Shown here: positions 1 to 8,048 of the stretch, one piece after another | Layout: the number at the start of each line of letters is the position of its first letter | How positions within the stretch are numbered: position 1 is the stretch's first letter | Source: Nesterenkonia sp. PF2B19 | Lineage (GTDB): Bacteria; Actinomycetota; Actinomycetes; Actinomycetales; Micrococcaceae | Assembly: GCF_001758425.2 (NCBI RefSeq) | Contig: NZ_MDSS02000003.1 | Location: forward strand, 59,486-123,485 | Length of the DNA: 64,000 nt | Reading direction: 5' to 3' | Program-made: the position numbers and the translations under genes | Notes under the pieces: generated by a model | The model's input: the letters and a program-made list of their open reading frames with translations, nothing else | Database searches by the model: none | What the model was told of the DNA's origin: nothing

Positions 1-421
1 ACAGCGTCATCGTCAGTGGACGGGTCGGCTTCTCTGTCGTGACCGTCGGCTGACCGGTCGGGCCCGGCCCGGCAGGCGGCTGGCCGGGCGCCCCGTAGGG
101 GCTCTGACCTGCCGGCTCATAGGGGCTCTGCTGCCCGTACTGGCTCTGCTGCCCGTACTGGCTCTGCTGCCCGTACTGGCTCTGCTGCCCGTACTGGCTC
201 TGCTGGCCGTACTGGGGCGGCTGTCCATAGCCGGCGCCATAGGCCGGAGCGCCGGGCGCAGACCCGGCGGAGGGCGCCGAGCCGTGCTGGCCCTGCTGCT
301 GGCCCTGCTGCTGCCCGTACTGCTGCCCGTGCTGGGGCTCCTGCGGTGGCTGGCCCTGCGGCTGCTGCGCCCCGTCAGGATCCTGCGGCCCGCCCTGGTT
401 CTCATCACCGGTGGTGCTCAT
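1..421 (-). CDS. Q/G/P-rich N-terminal region of a probable membrane protein (partial)
   Basis: The reading frame opens with ATG at 421 (minus strand) and stays open to the left edge, giving about 140 codons. The protein starts MSTTGDENQGGPQDP and is dominated by Q, G, Y, P and S. It contains a tandem QYGQQS repeat encoded by an 18-bp DNA repeat, then proline-rich sequence ending in TVTTEKPTRPLTMTL at the edge. Long QYG/QPP-rich N-termini in actinobacteria usually precede a small membrane domain (DUF4190, DUF4870 or RDD types), but that part lies outside the window, so the family cannot be named. The gene is divergent from the histidine phosphatase at 534. A TATCGA box lies 5 nt before the ATG. 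Confidence 0.6.
   Translation of the reverse strand, partial: MSTTGDENQGGPQDPDGAQQPQGQPPQEPQHGQQYGQQQGQQQGQHGSAPSAGSAPGAPAYGAGYGQPPQYGQQSQYGQQSQYGQQSQYGQQSQYGQQSPYEPAGQSPYGAPGQPPAGPGPTGQPTVTTEKPTRPLTMTL
128..217. repeat. 18-bp tandem repeat, 5 units
   Basis: Units ctgctgcccgtactggct start at 128, 146, 164 and 182, followed by a diverged fifth unit at 200-217. On the minus strand they encode the hexapeptide QYGQQS. Copy number is likely to vary between strains by slippage, in frame because the unit is a multiple of three. Confidence 0.85.
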
Positions 422-533
422 CGTCGTCGATACCTCTCGCCGTCGGGGTCGTTCAGCGCTCGTTGACAGAACCTATCGCTCTGAGCGGGGGAAAGGCAGG
501 GTGCGGCTCCGTGACTCTGCGACACTGGTGCCC

Positions 534-1216
534 ATGGCATCCAGCACCACCGCGCAGACCACGGCCACCGTCCACCTCGTCCGTCACGGGGAGGTCCACA
601 ATCCTGAGAAGGTCCTCTACGGCCGCCTGCCGGGGTTCGGGCTCTCCGAGCTCGGCCATCGCATGGCCGCCGGCATCGCGGACCATTTCGCCGCGCGGGC
701 GGAGGCCGGGCATCCGGTCCACCTGCTCGCGGCCTCGCCGCTGCAGCGCGCGCAGGAGACCGTCGCCCCGCTGGCCGAACGGCTGGACATGCCGGTGCTC
801 ACCGAGGAGCGGGTCCTGGAGGCCGAGAACGCCTTCGAAGGACTCTCCCGCGTCAAGCAGCAGCTGCGCAGTCCCCGCTGGTGGCCCCTGCTGGTCAACC
901 CCCTGCGCCCCTCCTGGGGCGAGCCGTACGCCCAGCAGGTCAGCAGGATGCTCGCCGCGGCCAAGGACCTCTCCGAGCTGGCCGTCGCCGAGCATGGCGA
1001 CGGCGCTGAGGTCGTCGTGATCTCCCACCAGCTGCCCATCTGGGTCACCCGTCTGTGGCTGAGGATCGCCCGCTGTGGCACGATCCGCGACGCCGCGAAT
1101 GCTCCCTGACCTCCATCACCGGCCTGCACATCGGTCCCGACGGGGTGGAGTCGGTCAGCTACGCGGAGCCCAACAAGGAGCTCCTCAAGGACGCCATCGC
1201 CCTGCCCGGCGCCTGA
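534..1216 (+). pseudogene. Histidine phosphatase family protein (phosphoglycerate mutase-like), frameshifted
   Basis: Starts MASSTTAQTTATVHLVRHGEVHNP; LVRHGE is the catalytic RHG motif of the histidine phosphatase superfamily, and the distal active-site histidine is in VVISHQLPIWV. The annotated frame stops at 1107-1109, but the neighbouring frame continues with the family's expected C-terminus (RRRECSLTSITGLHIG) to a TGA at 1214-1216. Restoring one base near 1059 (CTG-GAG-GAT) gives a normal protein of about 227 aa. I infer a sequencing error or very recent mutation. Such genes often sit upstream of cytochrome c biogenesis operons in Micrococcaceae; the substrate is unknown. A GACACT box 7 nt before the ATG suggests a leaderless message. 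Confidence 0.85.
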
Positions 1217-1339
1217 TCAGGCGGACGCCCAGGTTCGGCTGATACCTTTCCCGACGGCGCCGGACCGTTCCCGGCGTCGGCCCGCAGGGTCGGTGCGGGT
1301 GGCGTGGTCATATGACGACGCCGCCAGCGACCAGGATTA

Positions 1340-1352
1340 CTACACGCTGTAG
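1340..1352. promoter_or_regulatory. Inverted repeat CTACA-CGC-TGTAG, candidate operator of the cytochrome c operon
   Basis: A perfect 5-bp inverted repeat with a 3-bp spacer, flanked by ATT/AAT, lies 84 bp before the resA-like start and overlaps a possible -10 box TAGAAT (1350-1355). The shape resembles BlaI/MecI/CopY-type operators (TACA-n-TGTA). The regulator is inferred only. Confidence 0.4.
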
Positions 1353-1435
1353 AATTATGCCGACGTCCGCGTCAGCGCCCCTGCGCGCCGCCGAACAAGC
1401 GACACCACCACGCGTCACCCCGTAAGGACCGCCCC

Positions 1436-2086
1436 ATGAGTTCACCTGACTCCGCCGCGCATCAGCCGGACCGTCTCCGGCCGGTGATGGGACGCCGTGC
1501 CCTGATCGGTGCCTCCGGGCTGATGGCGGGGCTGCTCGCGCTGACCGCCTGCAGCTCCGAGAACGACCGGCTCGCCGAGCAGGCCGCCAACGACGGCAGC
1601 AACTACGTGGCCGGCGACGGATCCGTCCAGGAGTTCGCCCCCGAGGAACGCGGCGAACCCGTGCACTTCGAGTCCACCCTCTTCGACGGCTCCACGGTGG
1701 AGCCCTCCCGCTGGGAAGGTGAGGTGGCCGTCATCAACTTCTGGTACGCCGCCTGCGCACCCTGCCGCGTGGAGGCCCCCGACCTCGCCGAGATCCACGA
1801 GGAGTTCGCCGACGACGGCGTCCAGTTCTACGGCGTCAACACCCGCGACACCCAGCCCACCGCGGAGGCCTTCGAGCGACGCTTCGGCATCGGCTACCCG
1901 TCCATGGAGGACCGGGACGGGCAGGTCATGCTGGCCATGACCGACTATGTCCCGCCGTCGGCGGTGCCCACCACCCTCGTGCTGGACCGCGAGGGTCGGG
2001 TCTCCGCACGCATCCTCGGCATCGCCGAGCCGGGCACCCTGCGCGCCCTGATCACCACCGCGCTGGAGGAGTCCGCGGAGGCATGA
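1436..2086 (+). CDS. TlpA/ResA-like thiol-disulfide oxidoreductase lipoprotein
   Basis: 216 aa. The N-terminus has a GRR sequence, a hydrophobic stretch and a lipobox LTAC with the lipidated Cys near residue 39, so the protein should be anchored outside the membrane. The thioredoxin fold follows, with active site WYAACAPC (Cys107 and Cys110) and a cis-Pro region (PPSAVPTT). This is the extracytoplasmic reductant that keeps apocytochrome c haem-binding cysteines reduced. It is first in a four-gene run: its stop overlaps the ccdA start (ATGA), and resB and ccsB follow. The start is the ATG after AAGGACCGCCCC. Confidence 0.9.
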   Translation: MSSPDSAAHQPDRLRPVMGRRALIGASGLMAGLLALTACSSENDRLAEQAANDGSNYVAGDGSVQEFAPEERGEPVHFESTLFDGSTVEPSRWEGEVAVINFWYAACAPCRVEAPDLAEIHEEFADDGVQFYGVNTRDTQPTAEAFERRFGIGYPSMEDRDGQVMLAMTDYVPPSAVPTTLVLDREGRVSARILGIAEPGTLRALITTALEESAEA

Positions 2087-2889
2087 TCGCCGACGTCGGG
2101 CACGCGACCCTCAGCGCGGCCAACCCTCTGGGTGCGGTCAACAACCGGTTCGCGGAGATCGTCTTCGACGGCTCTCTGCTGATCTCTGCCCCGGTGGCGC
2201 TGCTCGCCGGGCTGGTCTCCTTCCTCTCGCCCTGCGTGCTGCCCCTGGTGCCCGGCTATCTGGGCTACGTCACCGGGCTCTCCGGGGTGGACCTGGCCGC
2301 CCGGCGTCGATCCCGCATGGTGCTGGGCGCGACCCTGTTCGTGCTCGGCTTCTCCGTGATCTTCGTGCTCATCGGCGTCCTGTTCACCCAGGCCACCGTG
2401 TGGCTGCGGGTGGAGGGAGGCTGGCTGACCCAGCTGCTCGGCGCCGTCGTCGTGCTCATGGGCCTGATCTTCATGGGCGCGTTCAGCATCTTCCAGCGGG
2501 AGCGGAAGATCGAGCGCCGCCCGCCCGACGGTCTGCTCGGCGCCCCGCTGCTGGGCGCGACCTTCGGCATCGGCTGGGCTCCCTGCATCGGTCCCACCTT
2601 GGCCGCGGTGCTCGCCCTCTCCACCCCGGTGGGCGGGGACCCCGCCCGCGGTGCCCTGCTGATGCTGGTCTACTCCCTCGGCCTGGGCATCCCCTTCATC
2701 CTCATCAGCTTCGGCATTCAACGGGGCATGAAGGCGGTGTCCTTCTTCCGGAAGCACCGGGTGGCCGTCATGCGCATCGGCGGCGGTGTGCTGATCGTCG
2801 TCGGGCTGCTGATGCTCTCCGGCGTGTGGAACATGTGGGTCTACGCGCTCCAGGACTGGTTCGCCAATGAGGTGAGGATGCCGATCTGA
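2083..2889 (+). CDS. ccdA: Cytochrome c biogenesis protein CcdA
   Basis: 268 aa, multi-pass membrane protein of the CcdA/DsbD-beta family. It moves electrons from cytoplasmic thioredoxin to the extracytoplasmic ResA-like protein. The two signature cysteines lie in SPCVLPLVPGYL (near residue 51) and GWAPCIGPTLA (near residue 168), each opening one half of the pseudo-symmetric repeat. At least six hydrophobic segments are visible. The ATG overlaps the upstream stop by 4 nt and the TGA abuts the resB start (ctgATGA), so translation is coupled. Confidence 0.93.
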   Translation: MIADVGHATLSAANPLGAVNNRFAEIVFDGSLLISAPVALLAGLVSFLSPCVLPLVPGYLGYVTGLSGVDLAARRRSRMVLGATLFVLGFSVIFVLIGVLFTQATVWLRVEGGWLTQLLGAVVVLMGLIFMGAFSIFQRERKIERRPPDGLLGAPLLGATFGIGWAPCIGPTLAAVLALSTPVGGDPARGALLMLVYSLGLGIPFILISFGIQRGMKAVSFFRKHRVAVMRIGGGVLIVVGLLMLSGVWNMWVYALQDWFANEVRMPI

Positions 2890-4575
2890 TGACTCAGCCC
2901 CCTCAGCCGTCCGCACACCGGGACAACGCCCGGGAGGACGCACTCCACGAGGCCACCGGGGACGCGCCCCGCCAGGAGGTCGCCCCGCCGGCCCTGGGGC
3001 TCACCGGCATGCTGCGCTGGGCCTGGACCCAGCTGACCAGCATGCGCACCGCGCTGATGCTGCTGCTCCTGCTCGCGGTGGCGGCCGTGCCCGGCTCGCT
3101 CTTCCCGCAGCGGGTCCAGGACGCCTTCGCCGTGCAGACCTGGATCGACGACAACCCCACTGTGGGTCCGATCCTGGACACGTTCCAGGTCTTCGACGTC
3201 TACTCGTCGGTCTGGTTCTCGTCCATCTACCTGCTGCTGTTCATCTCCCTGATCGGCTGCATCATTCCGCGGGCCCGCAAGCACATCCAGCAGATGCGCT
3301 CGGCCCCGCCGCGCACCCCCGCCCGGTTGGAGCGGCTGCCGGAGTACGGAGCCCTGGAGCTCGACGACGGCGGCCCCACCCCGGAGCGGGCCCTGGAGGA
3401 CGCCGCGGACGTGCTGCGGAAGCGCCGCTACCGCGTAGACGTGCGGGAGGCCGGTGAGGACTCCCGCGGGCGTCCTCGGCGGGCGTCGATCGGCGCGGAG
3501 AAGGGGTACCTGAAGGAGATCGGGAACCTCCTGTTCCACGTGGCGCTGGTGGGTGTGCTGATCTGTGTGGCGCTGGGTCGATGCTCAGCTACCGCGGGCA
3601 GAAGGTGATCATCGAGGACGAAGCTTCGTGAACTCGCTGGTGGCCTACGACAACTTCTACCCGGGCACGTGGTTCGACGAGTCTCGGCTGCACCCGTTCT
3701 CCATCCGCTTGGACAGCTTCGAACGGGTCTTCGACCGCGACTCCGCCACTCACTACGGCCAGGCCCTGGACTTCACCGCCGACGTCACCACCCAGGAGGG
3801 TGCCGACGGCGAGCCGCAGTCCGATGAGCTGAAGGTCAACCACCCGCTGACCCTGGGCGGGGCCCGGGTGTTCCTGGTGGGCAACGGCTACGCCCCGGTG
3901 GTGACCATCCGCGACGGCGAGGGGGAGGTGGCCTTCTCCGGCCCGGTGATCTCCCGTCCGGACGACCAGGTCTACACCTCCATGGCCGTCATCAAGGCAC
4001 CGGACGCCCAGCCCGAGCAGCTCGGCTTCGTCGGGCTCTTCCTGCCGACCGCCCATGAGGCGGAGGACGGCGGACCCGCGATCTCGGTGGACCCCGAGCT
4101 GTACAACCCGCAGCTGCAGCTCAACTCCTACTACGGGGACCTCGGCCTGGATGAGGGCATCCCACAGAACGTCTACGTCCTGGACACCGACAGCCTCGAG
4201 GTGCTGAACTCCCGGGAGGTCGACGCCGGTGGCATCGTCCTCGACCCGGGGGAGACGCAGGAGCTCCCCGAGGGGATGGGGTCCATCACCTTCGAGGAGG
4301 TCCAGGACTACATCGCGATCGACATCCACTACAATCCCGCCCAGGGCGGGGTGCTCGTCTTCGCGCTGATCGCGCTGGGCGGACTCATCCTGTCCCTGTT
4401 CCTGCGCCGCCGTCGCGCCTGGGTGACCGTGGAGACCACGGAGGCCGGACGCACTCTGGTGCGCTACGGCCTGCTGTCCCGGGGCGAGGACTTCCGCCTG
4501 CGGGATGAGAACATCGCCCTGCGCGACCAGCTGGAGAGCCGGTGGCCGGTGCGGGCGCCTGAGAAGGAGGACTGA
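2889..4575 (+). pseudogene. resB: Cytochrome c biogenesis protein ResB, two frameshifts
   Basis: ResB is the membrane protein that with CcsA/CcsB forms the System II haem exporter and cytochrome c synthetase. The N-terminal part (2889 to about 3576) has TM segments and RARKHIQQMRSAP. The C-terminal part carries SFVNSLVAYDNFYPGTWFDE, a large extracytoplasmic domain and a last TM before the basic tail. The frame shifts twice: at about 3575 (a G lost from GGGG; the next frame reads GSMLSYRGQKVIIED) and at about 3622 (GACGGAAGC read as GACGAAGC). Restoring both gives about 562 aa, the normal length. Since ccsB downstream is intact and the operon is otherwise complete, I favour sequencing errors. 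Confidence 0.9.
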
Positions 4576-5711
4576 TGAATCCGGTCAATGAGGAGCTGGC
4601 GCAGTACAGCGACCTGTTCATGCTCATCGCGGCCCTGATCTACACCGCCGCGTTCATCGTCTTCGCGGTGGACATGGTCCGCAGCTCGGCGACCATCCGC
4701 CGCCTGGAGGCCGAACTCGCTGAGGAGGCGCAGGAGGAGCTGGCCCGCGCGCGGAAGGGCGCGCTGGTGTCGGCCTCCGGAGTGCGGGACGAGGCTGGGG
4801 GCGAGACCGGGGGCGAGACCGGGGGCGAGGCCGAGGGCGATGGTGCCTCCGAGGGCGATGGTGCCTCCGAGGGCACGGCGCCGGCCGCCGCGGCCGAGGA
4901 CCTCGTCGACGACGACATGGCCTACGTGGGCACCCGTCGTCCGTTCGCGAACGTCGCGGTGGCGCTGACCATCCTCGCCGCCGCCTCACACGCCTTCGCC
5001 GTCATCGCGCGCGGGGTGGCCGCCGGGCGGGCCCCTTGGGCGAACATGTACGAGTTCCTCACCACCGGGGCCCTGATCGTCTCGGTGGTGTTCCTTCTGG
5101 CGCTGGTCCGTCGGGACCTCCGATTCCTCGGCACCTTCGCCATCGGCCTGGTGGTGGTCATGATGACCGCGGCCACGATCGGATTCCCGACGCCGGTGGG
5201 CAACGTGCAGCCCGCCCTGCAGTCGCCCTGGCTGGCCGTCCACGTGACCCTCGCGGTGACGGCCATGGGTCTGTTCACCCTGACGTTCGCGATGAACATC
5301 CTGCAGCTGGTCCAGCACCGGCGCGAGCTGAAGGTGGCCGCCGGGGACCTGCGCGGCACGGGCGGCTGGCAGTTCATGCGGATGGTGCCGTCGTCGACGT
5401 CGCTGGAGAACTGGGCGTACCGGATGAACGCCGTCGGATTCGTGCTCTGGACCCTCGGCCCGCTGATCACCGGTGCCATCTGGGCAGAGGAGGCGTGGGG
5501 CCGCTATTGGGGCTGGGACGTCAAGGAGGTCTGGAGCTTCGTGATCTGGGTGGTCTACGCGGGCTACCTGCACGCCCGTGCCACCCGCGGCTGGTCCGGG
5601 AACCGGGCCGCGTGGCTGTCGATCATCGGCTTCGCCTGCATCATCTTCAACTACTCAGTGGTCAACGTGTACTTCCCGGGTCTGCACTCCTACGCCGGCC
5701 TGCCGGAGTGA
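4575..5711 (+). CDS. ccsB: c-type cytochrome biogenesis protein CcsB
   Basis: 378 aa. Contains the haem-handling tryptophan-rich motif WGWDVKEVWSF near residue 315 and several TM segments, typical of the CcsA/CcsB/ResC family that works with ResB to deliver haem to apocytochrome c. The start ATG overlaps the resB stop (TGATG). A hydrophilic insert at about residues 70-115 contains tandem GGET and EGDGAS repeats. That low-complexity linker is unusual for the family and probably variable. The gene ends just before palindromic element A1. Confidence 0.93.
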   Translation: MNPVNEELAQYSDLFMLIAALIYTAAFIVFAVDMVRSSATIRRLEAELAEEAQEELARARKGALVSASGVRDEAGGETGGETGGEAEGDGASEGDGASEGTAPAAAAEDLVDDDMAYVGTRRPFANVAVALTILAAASHAFAVIARGVAAGRAPWANMYEFLTTGALIVSVVFLLALVRRDLRFLGTFAIGLVVVMMTAATIGFPTPVGNVQPALQSPWLAVHVTLAVTAMGLFTLTFAMNILQLVQHRRELKVAAGDLRGTGGWQFMRMVPSSTSLENWAYRMNAVGFVLWTLGPLITGAIWAEEAWGRYWGWDVKEVWSFVIWVVYAGYLHARATRGWSGNRAAWLSIIGFACIIFNYSVVNVYFPGLHSYAGLPE

Positions 5712-5744
5712 GGCTCCGCTGCAGCTGACCCCCACTGCCTCGAG

Positions 5745-5814
5745 TGGCCACGAATCCCGGCATCTTCCTGATGACACGCCGCGACACGGGCTGAGATGCC
5801 GGGATTCGTGGCCA
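5745..5814. repeat. Palindromic element A1 (bipartite REP-like)
   Basis: Perfect 21-bp inverted arms (5745-5765 tggccacgaatcccggcatc+t and 5794-5814) enclose a 28-nt loop that holds a second, weaker palindrome around acacgccgcgaca. It lies 34 bp after ccsB and 118 bp before the DUF559 gene. Its right arm is repeated exactly in A2. It could also act as a terminator for ccsB, but no T-tract follows. Confidence 0.85.
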
Positions 5815-5932
5815 GTGGTTCCAGGAGGGCACTCCTCCACAGCCCGACGCCGTCTGGCTCCGACACGCGCATCCCTCCCCAAGTGACCCGGTGCCGCAGC
5901 GGACTCGTCCGCCGTCCCGCTGGGATGGGCGC

Positions 5933-6892
5933 ATGGAGTTCCCTCAGCACGACCGCCGCCGGAGGATTCCCCGGCCCGCGCCTGCCGGTGCCCACCGCAT
6001 GCATGAGCTGCTGGACCTGGGGTGGGAGGAGGCGGATGTCCGCCGGTCCCTCGACTACAGCACCCTGCAACGGGTGGACCACGGGATCTATGGCGCCCTG
6101 ACGACGGAGGTGGAGGCACGATCCCTCACCCTGCTGCAGGCGCTCACGGCCTCAGGCGACCAGGTGGCTAGCCACACCACCGCCGCCGCACTGCTCGGCG
6201 TCCCGGGGTTCCGACTGGTCCCGCCGCTGCACATCACCAGCCCCGTTGCCGGCGGGCGGATCCGGCGCGGGCAGGTGCGGGCGCACCGTTCTGACGTCCC
6301 TGAAGAGGACATCACCGTGCTGGGCGGGGTCCGGCTCACCCGGCCCGGCCGGACCTGGGTGGACCTGGCGCTCGGACGCACCCTGACCGACGCGGTCATC
6401 CTGGCTGACCGGATGCTGCGTCCGCCGCGGCACGAGTTCGGCGAGCACGGGGACGCGGTGATGCGGTGCGAGGAGATGCGCGCCGCCGTCGAGCGACGGC
6501 GGGGGAGTCGGGGCATCCGGAGGGTGCGCCTGGCCGCCGACCTGGCTCGGGTGGGGGCCGACTCGCCGCAGGAGACGCGGCTGCGGCTCGCCATGTGGAG
6601 GGATGGGCTGCCCGAGCCTCGGGTGAATCCCCAGATCCTGGATGAGGCGGGGCGTGTGGTGCTCGAGCCGGACCTGGCGATCGACGAGTATCGGATCGCG
6701 ATCGAGTACGACGGCGTCGAGGTGCACTCCGAGCCGGGCCAGGTGCTCCGAGACGTCCGGCGCGCGGATCGGGCCGAGGCGATGGGATGGTGGGAGTTGA
6801 GGATCACCAAGGACCACAGCCGGGAGCAGTGGCGGCCGGGTCTGCTCAAGATCCGCCGTGCTCTGCGAGCGCGTGGATGGGTGGACAGCTGA
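5933..6892 (+). CDS. AbiEi-like winged helix / DUF559 (Vsr-fold) nuclease-like protein, copy 1
   Basis: 319 aa. The N-terminal third has the AbiEi antitoxin-like winged-helix pattern (LLDLGWEEADVRRSLDYSTLQRVDHGIYG, then ASHTTAAALLGVPG). The C-terminal third is DUF559-like, a Vsr/PD-(D/E)XK-type fold: SPQETRLRLA, a PDLAID strand, and IAIEYDGVEVHS with candidate catalytic E and D. The second ATG (5933) is chosen because the paralogue at 45626 shares the block CCGCTGnGATGG...ATG just upstream, and only this ATG is in frame in both. No toxin partner is adjacent, so it is not a standard AbiEii/AbiEi pair. The gene is flanked by inverted palindromes A1 and A2. Biological role unknown. Confidence 0.8.
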   Translation: MEFPQHDRRRRIPRPAPAGAHRMHELLDLGWEEADVRRSLDYSTLQRVDHGIYGALTTEVEARSLTLLQALTASGDQVASHTTAAALLGVPGFRLVPPLHITSPVAGGRIRRGQVRAHRSDVPEEDITVLGGVRLTRPGRTWVDLALGRTLTDAVILADRMLRPPRHEFGEHGDAVMRCEEMRAAVERRRGSRGIRRVRLAADLARVGADSPQETRLRLAMWRDGLPEPRVNPQILDEAGRVVLEPDLAIDEYRIAIEYDGVEVHSEPGQVLRDVRRADRAEAMGWWELRITKDHSREQWRPGLLKIRRALRARGWVDS

Positions 6893-6903
6893 GCTCCGTG
6901 CAT

Positions 6904-6981
6904 CCACTGGTCACGAACCCCGGGTTCTCAGGCCGTGTCGCGGCGCGTCATCGGGGAGATGCCGGGATTCGTGGCCACTGG
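6904..6981. repeat. Palindromic element A2 (inverted relative to A1)
   Basis: The left arm 6904-6928 and right arm 6957-6981 pair at about 20 of 25 positions around a 28-nt loop. The right arm repeats the A1 right arm exactly. The loop (gccgtgtcgcggcgcgtcatc) is close to the reverse complement of the A1 loop, so A1 and A2 face opposite ways around the DUF559 gene, 11 bp after its stop. Confidence 0.85.
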
Positions 6982-6995
6982 ATATGAGGCGGGGA

Positions 6996-7373
6996 TCAGC
7001 GAGGTGTGTCTCCCTGGCGAGTCCCTGGGTCTCCGTCCTGGTCAGTCCCCGAGTCTCCGTCCTGCTCAGCCTCGCCCGGCGAGGAGTCCCGGCGCCGTTC
7101 GTCCTGCTGCCGGTGGAAGTCCTCGGCCAGCGCGTCCTCGGCGTCGTTGTCCTGCTGTTCTCCGGCGCCCAGTCGCCGGGCGCCCCCGAATCGGCGGGCC
7201 AGTGCCTCGCCGGCCTCGACGCGGAGGCTGTTGAAGAACAGGTAGCCGACCGCCCAGGACCCCAGCAGTCCCACGATGAGCGCGAAGATCATGCCCAGGT
7301 CCAGCAGCAGGCATGCGGCGAAGAGGATGAAGAAGGTCGCCAGGCGGATCAGGGAGTACTTGAGAACGGCCAT
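6996..7373 (-). CDS. DUF4229 domain-containing small membrane protein
   Basis: 125 aa. Two hydrophobic helices lie at about residues 5-50 (LATFFILFAACLLLDLGMIFALIVGLLG), followed by a charged E/D/Q/R-rich cytoplasmic tail. The pattern and position next to a PLDc_N protein and menA match the actinobacterial DUF4229 family. Function unknown. ATG at 7373 is preferred over the GTG three bases earlier because TAGAAT sits exactly 6 nt before it. Divergent from the PLDc_N gene. Confidence 0.75.
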   Translation of the reverse strand: MAVLKYSLIRLATFFILFAACLLLDLGMIFALIVGLLGSWAVGYLFFNSLRVEAGEALARRFGGARRLGAGEQQDNDAEDALAEDFHRQQDERRRDSSPGEAEQDGDSGTDQDGDPGTRQGDTPR

Positions 7374-7379
7374 CACTCG

Positions 7380-7385
7380 ATTCTA
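7380..7385 (-). promoter_or_regulatory. Leaderless -10 box TAGAAT for the DUF4229 gene
   Basis: TAGAAT ends 6 nt before the ATG at 7373, so the transcript should begin at or within a base or two of the start codon. Confidence 0.55.
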
Positions 7386-7482
7386 CGTCCTGTAGAGGTG
7401 GCAGTGCCGGCCCGGTGTCGGCGCGGTGTCCGCCCGGAGCTGACCAGGAGGTCTCGGCGTGATCCCGCGGCGCCCTATGAAC

Positions 7483-7488
7483 TACCCT
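7483..7488 (+). promoter_or_regulatory. Leaderless -10 box TACCCT for the PLDc_N gene
   Basis: TACCCT lies 7 nt before the ATG at 7496 and there is no Shine-Dalgarno sequence at normal distance. Confidence 0.5.
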
Positions 7489-7495
7489 GGAAGAT

Positions 7496-8017
7496 ATGTT
7501 GAAGGTGATCATCCCGCTGGGAATTGTGGGTGCCGGGCTGATGATCTACAGCCTGATCGAATGCATCCAGACCCCGCGCCACCGCGTGCGGGTGCTCGGC
7601 AAGAGTGCCTGGCTCGCGGTGATCGTGCTGGTGCCGATCATCGGCGCCGGGCTGTGGCTGGCGTTCGGCCGCGGCCGGGTGGCGGCTCCCGGAGCCGCGC
7701 CCAAGCGCCCGTCCGCCCCCGATGATGACCCCAACTTCCTGCGGAACCTGGAGATCCAGCGCATGCAGAAGCAGCGCGAGGAGGAGCTCCGTCGCAAGGA
7801 GGCCGAGCTCGAGGCCCGGCAGAAGGGTCAGACCCCGCAGAAGAAGCCCGACGACGGCGCCGCGACGGACACACCGTCCGACGGTTCCGGCGCCCCTGGC
7901 GCGGACAAGGACGGCGACGGCAGCCGCAACGGCAACGGCCGTCCGCCTCGGCGCCCCGAGGACTCGGCCGGCGACGCCGCCGAAGACACCGACGTCGACG
8001 ACCCGCGCAGTACCTGA
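7496..8017 (+). CDS. PLD nuclease N-terminal (PLDc_N) domain membrane protein
   Basis: 173 aa. Two TM helices (residues about 5-22 and 38-58: KSAWLAVIVLVPIIGAGLWLAFGR) form the PLDc_N module found alone in many actinobacteria. Then comes a coiled-coil-like basic/acidic stretch (RMQKQREEELRRKEAELEARQ) and a G/D/N-rich disordered tail. No phospholipase D catalytic HKD motif is present, so it is not an enzyme by itself. Its menA and DUF4229 neighbours are the usual context. Confidence 0.78.
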   Translation: MLKVIIPLGIVGAGLMIYSLIECIQTPRHRVRVLGKSAWLAVIVLVPIIGAGLWLAFGRGRVAAPGAAPKRPSAPDDDPNFLRNLEIQRMQKQREEELRRKEAELEARQKGQTPQKKPDDGAATDTPSDGSGAPGADKDGDGSRNGNGRPPRRPEDSAGDAAEDTDVDDPRST

Positions 8018-8048
8018 TCAGCCAGTACCGGATCAGCACAGCACCTGA

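Noticed and set aside
4640..4918. Low-complexity minus-strand open frame (SEAPSPSEAPSP)
   Set aside because: It is the antisense image of the GGET/EGDGAS linker of ccsB.
5933..6892. A canonical AbiE toxin-antitoxin pair
   Set aside because: The AbiEi-like domain is fused to DUF559 and no AbiEii nucleotidyltransferase gene lies next to either copy. The DUF4269 remnant is 15 kb away and unrelated.
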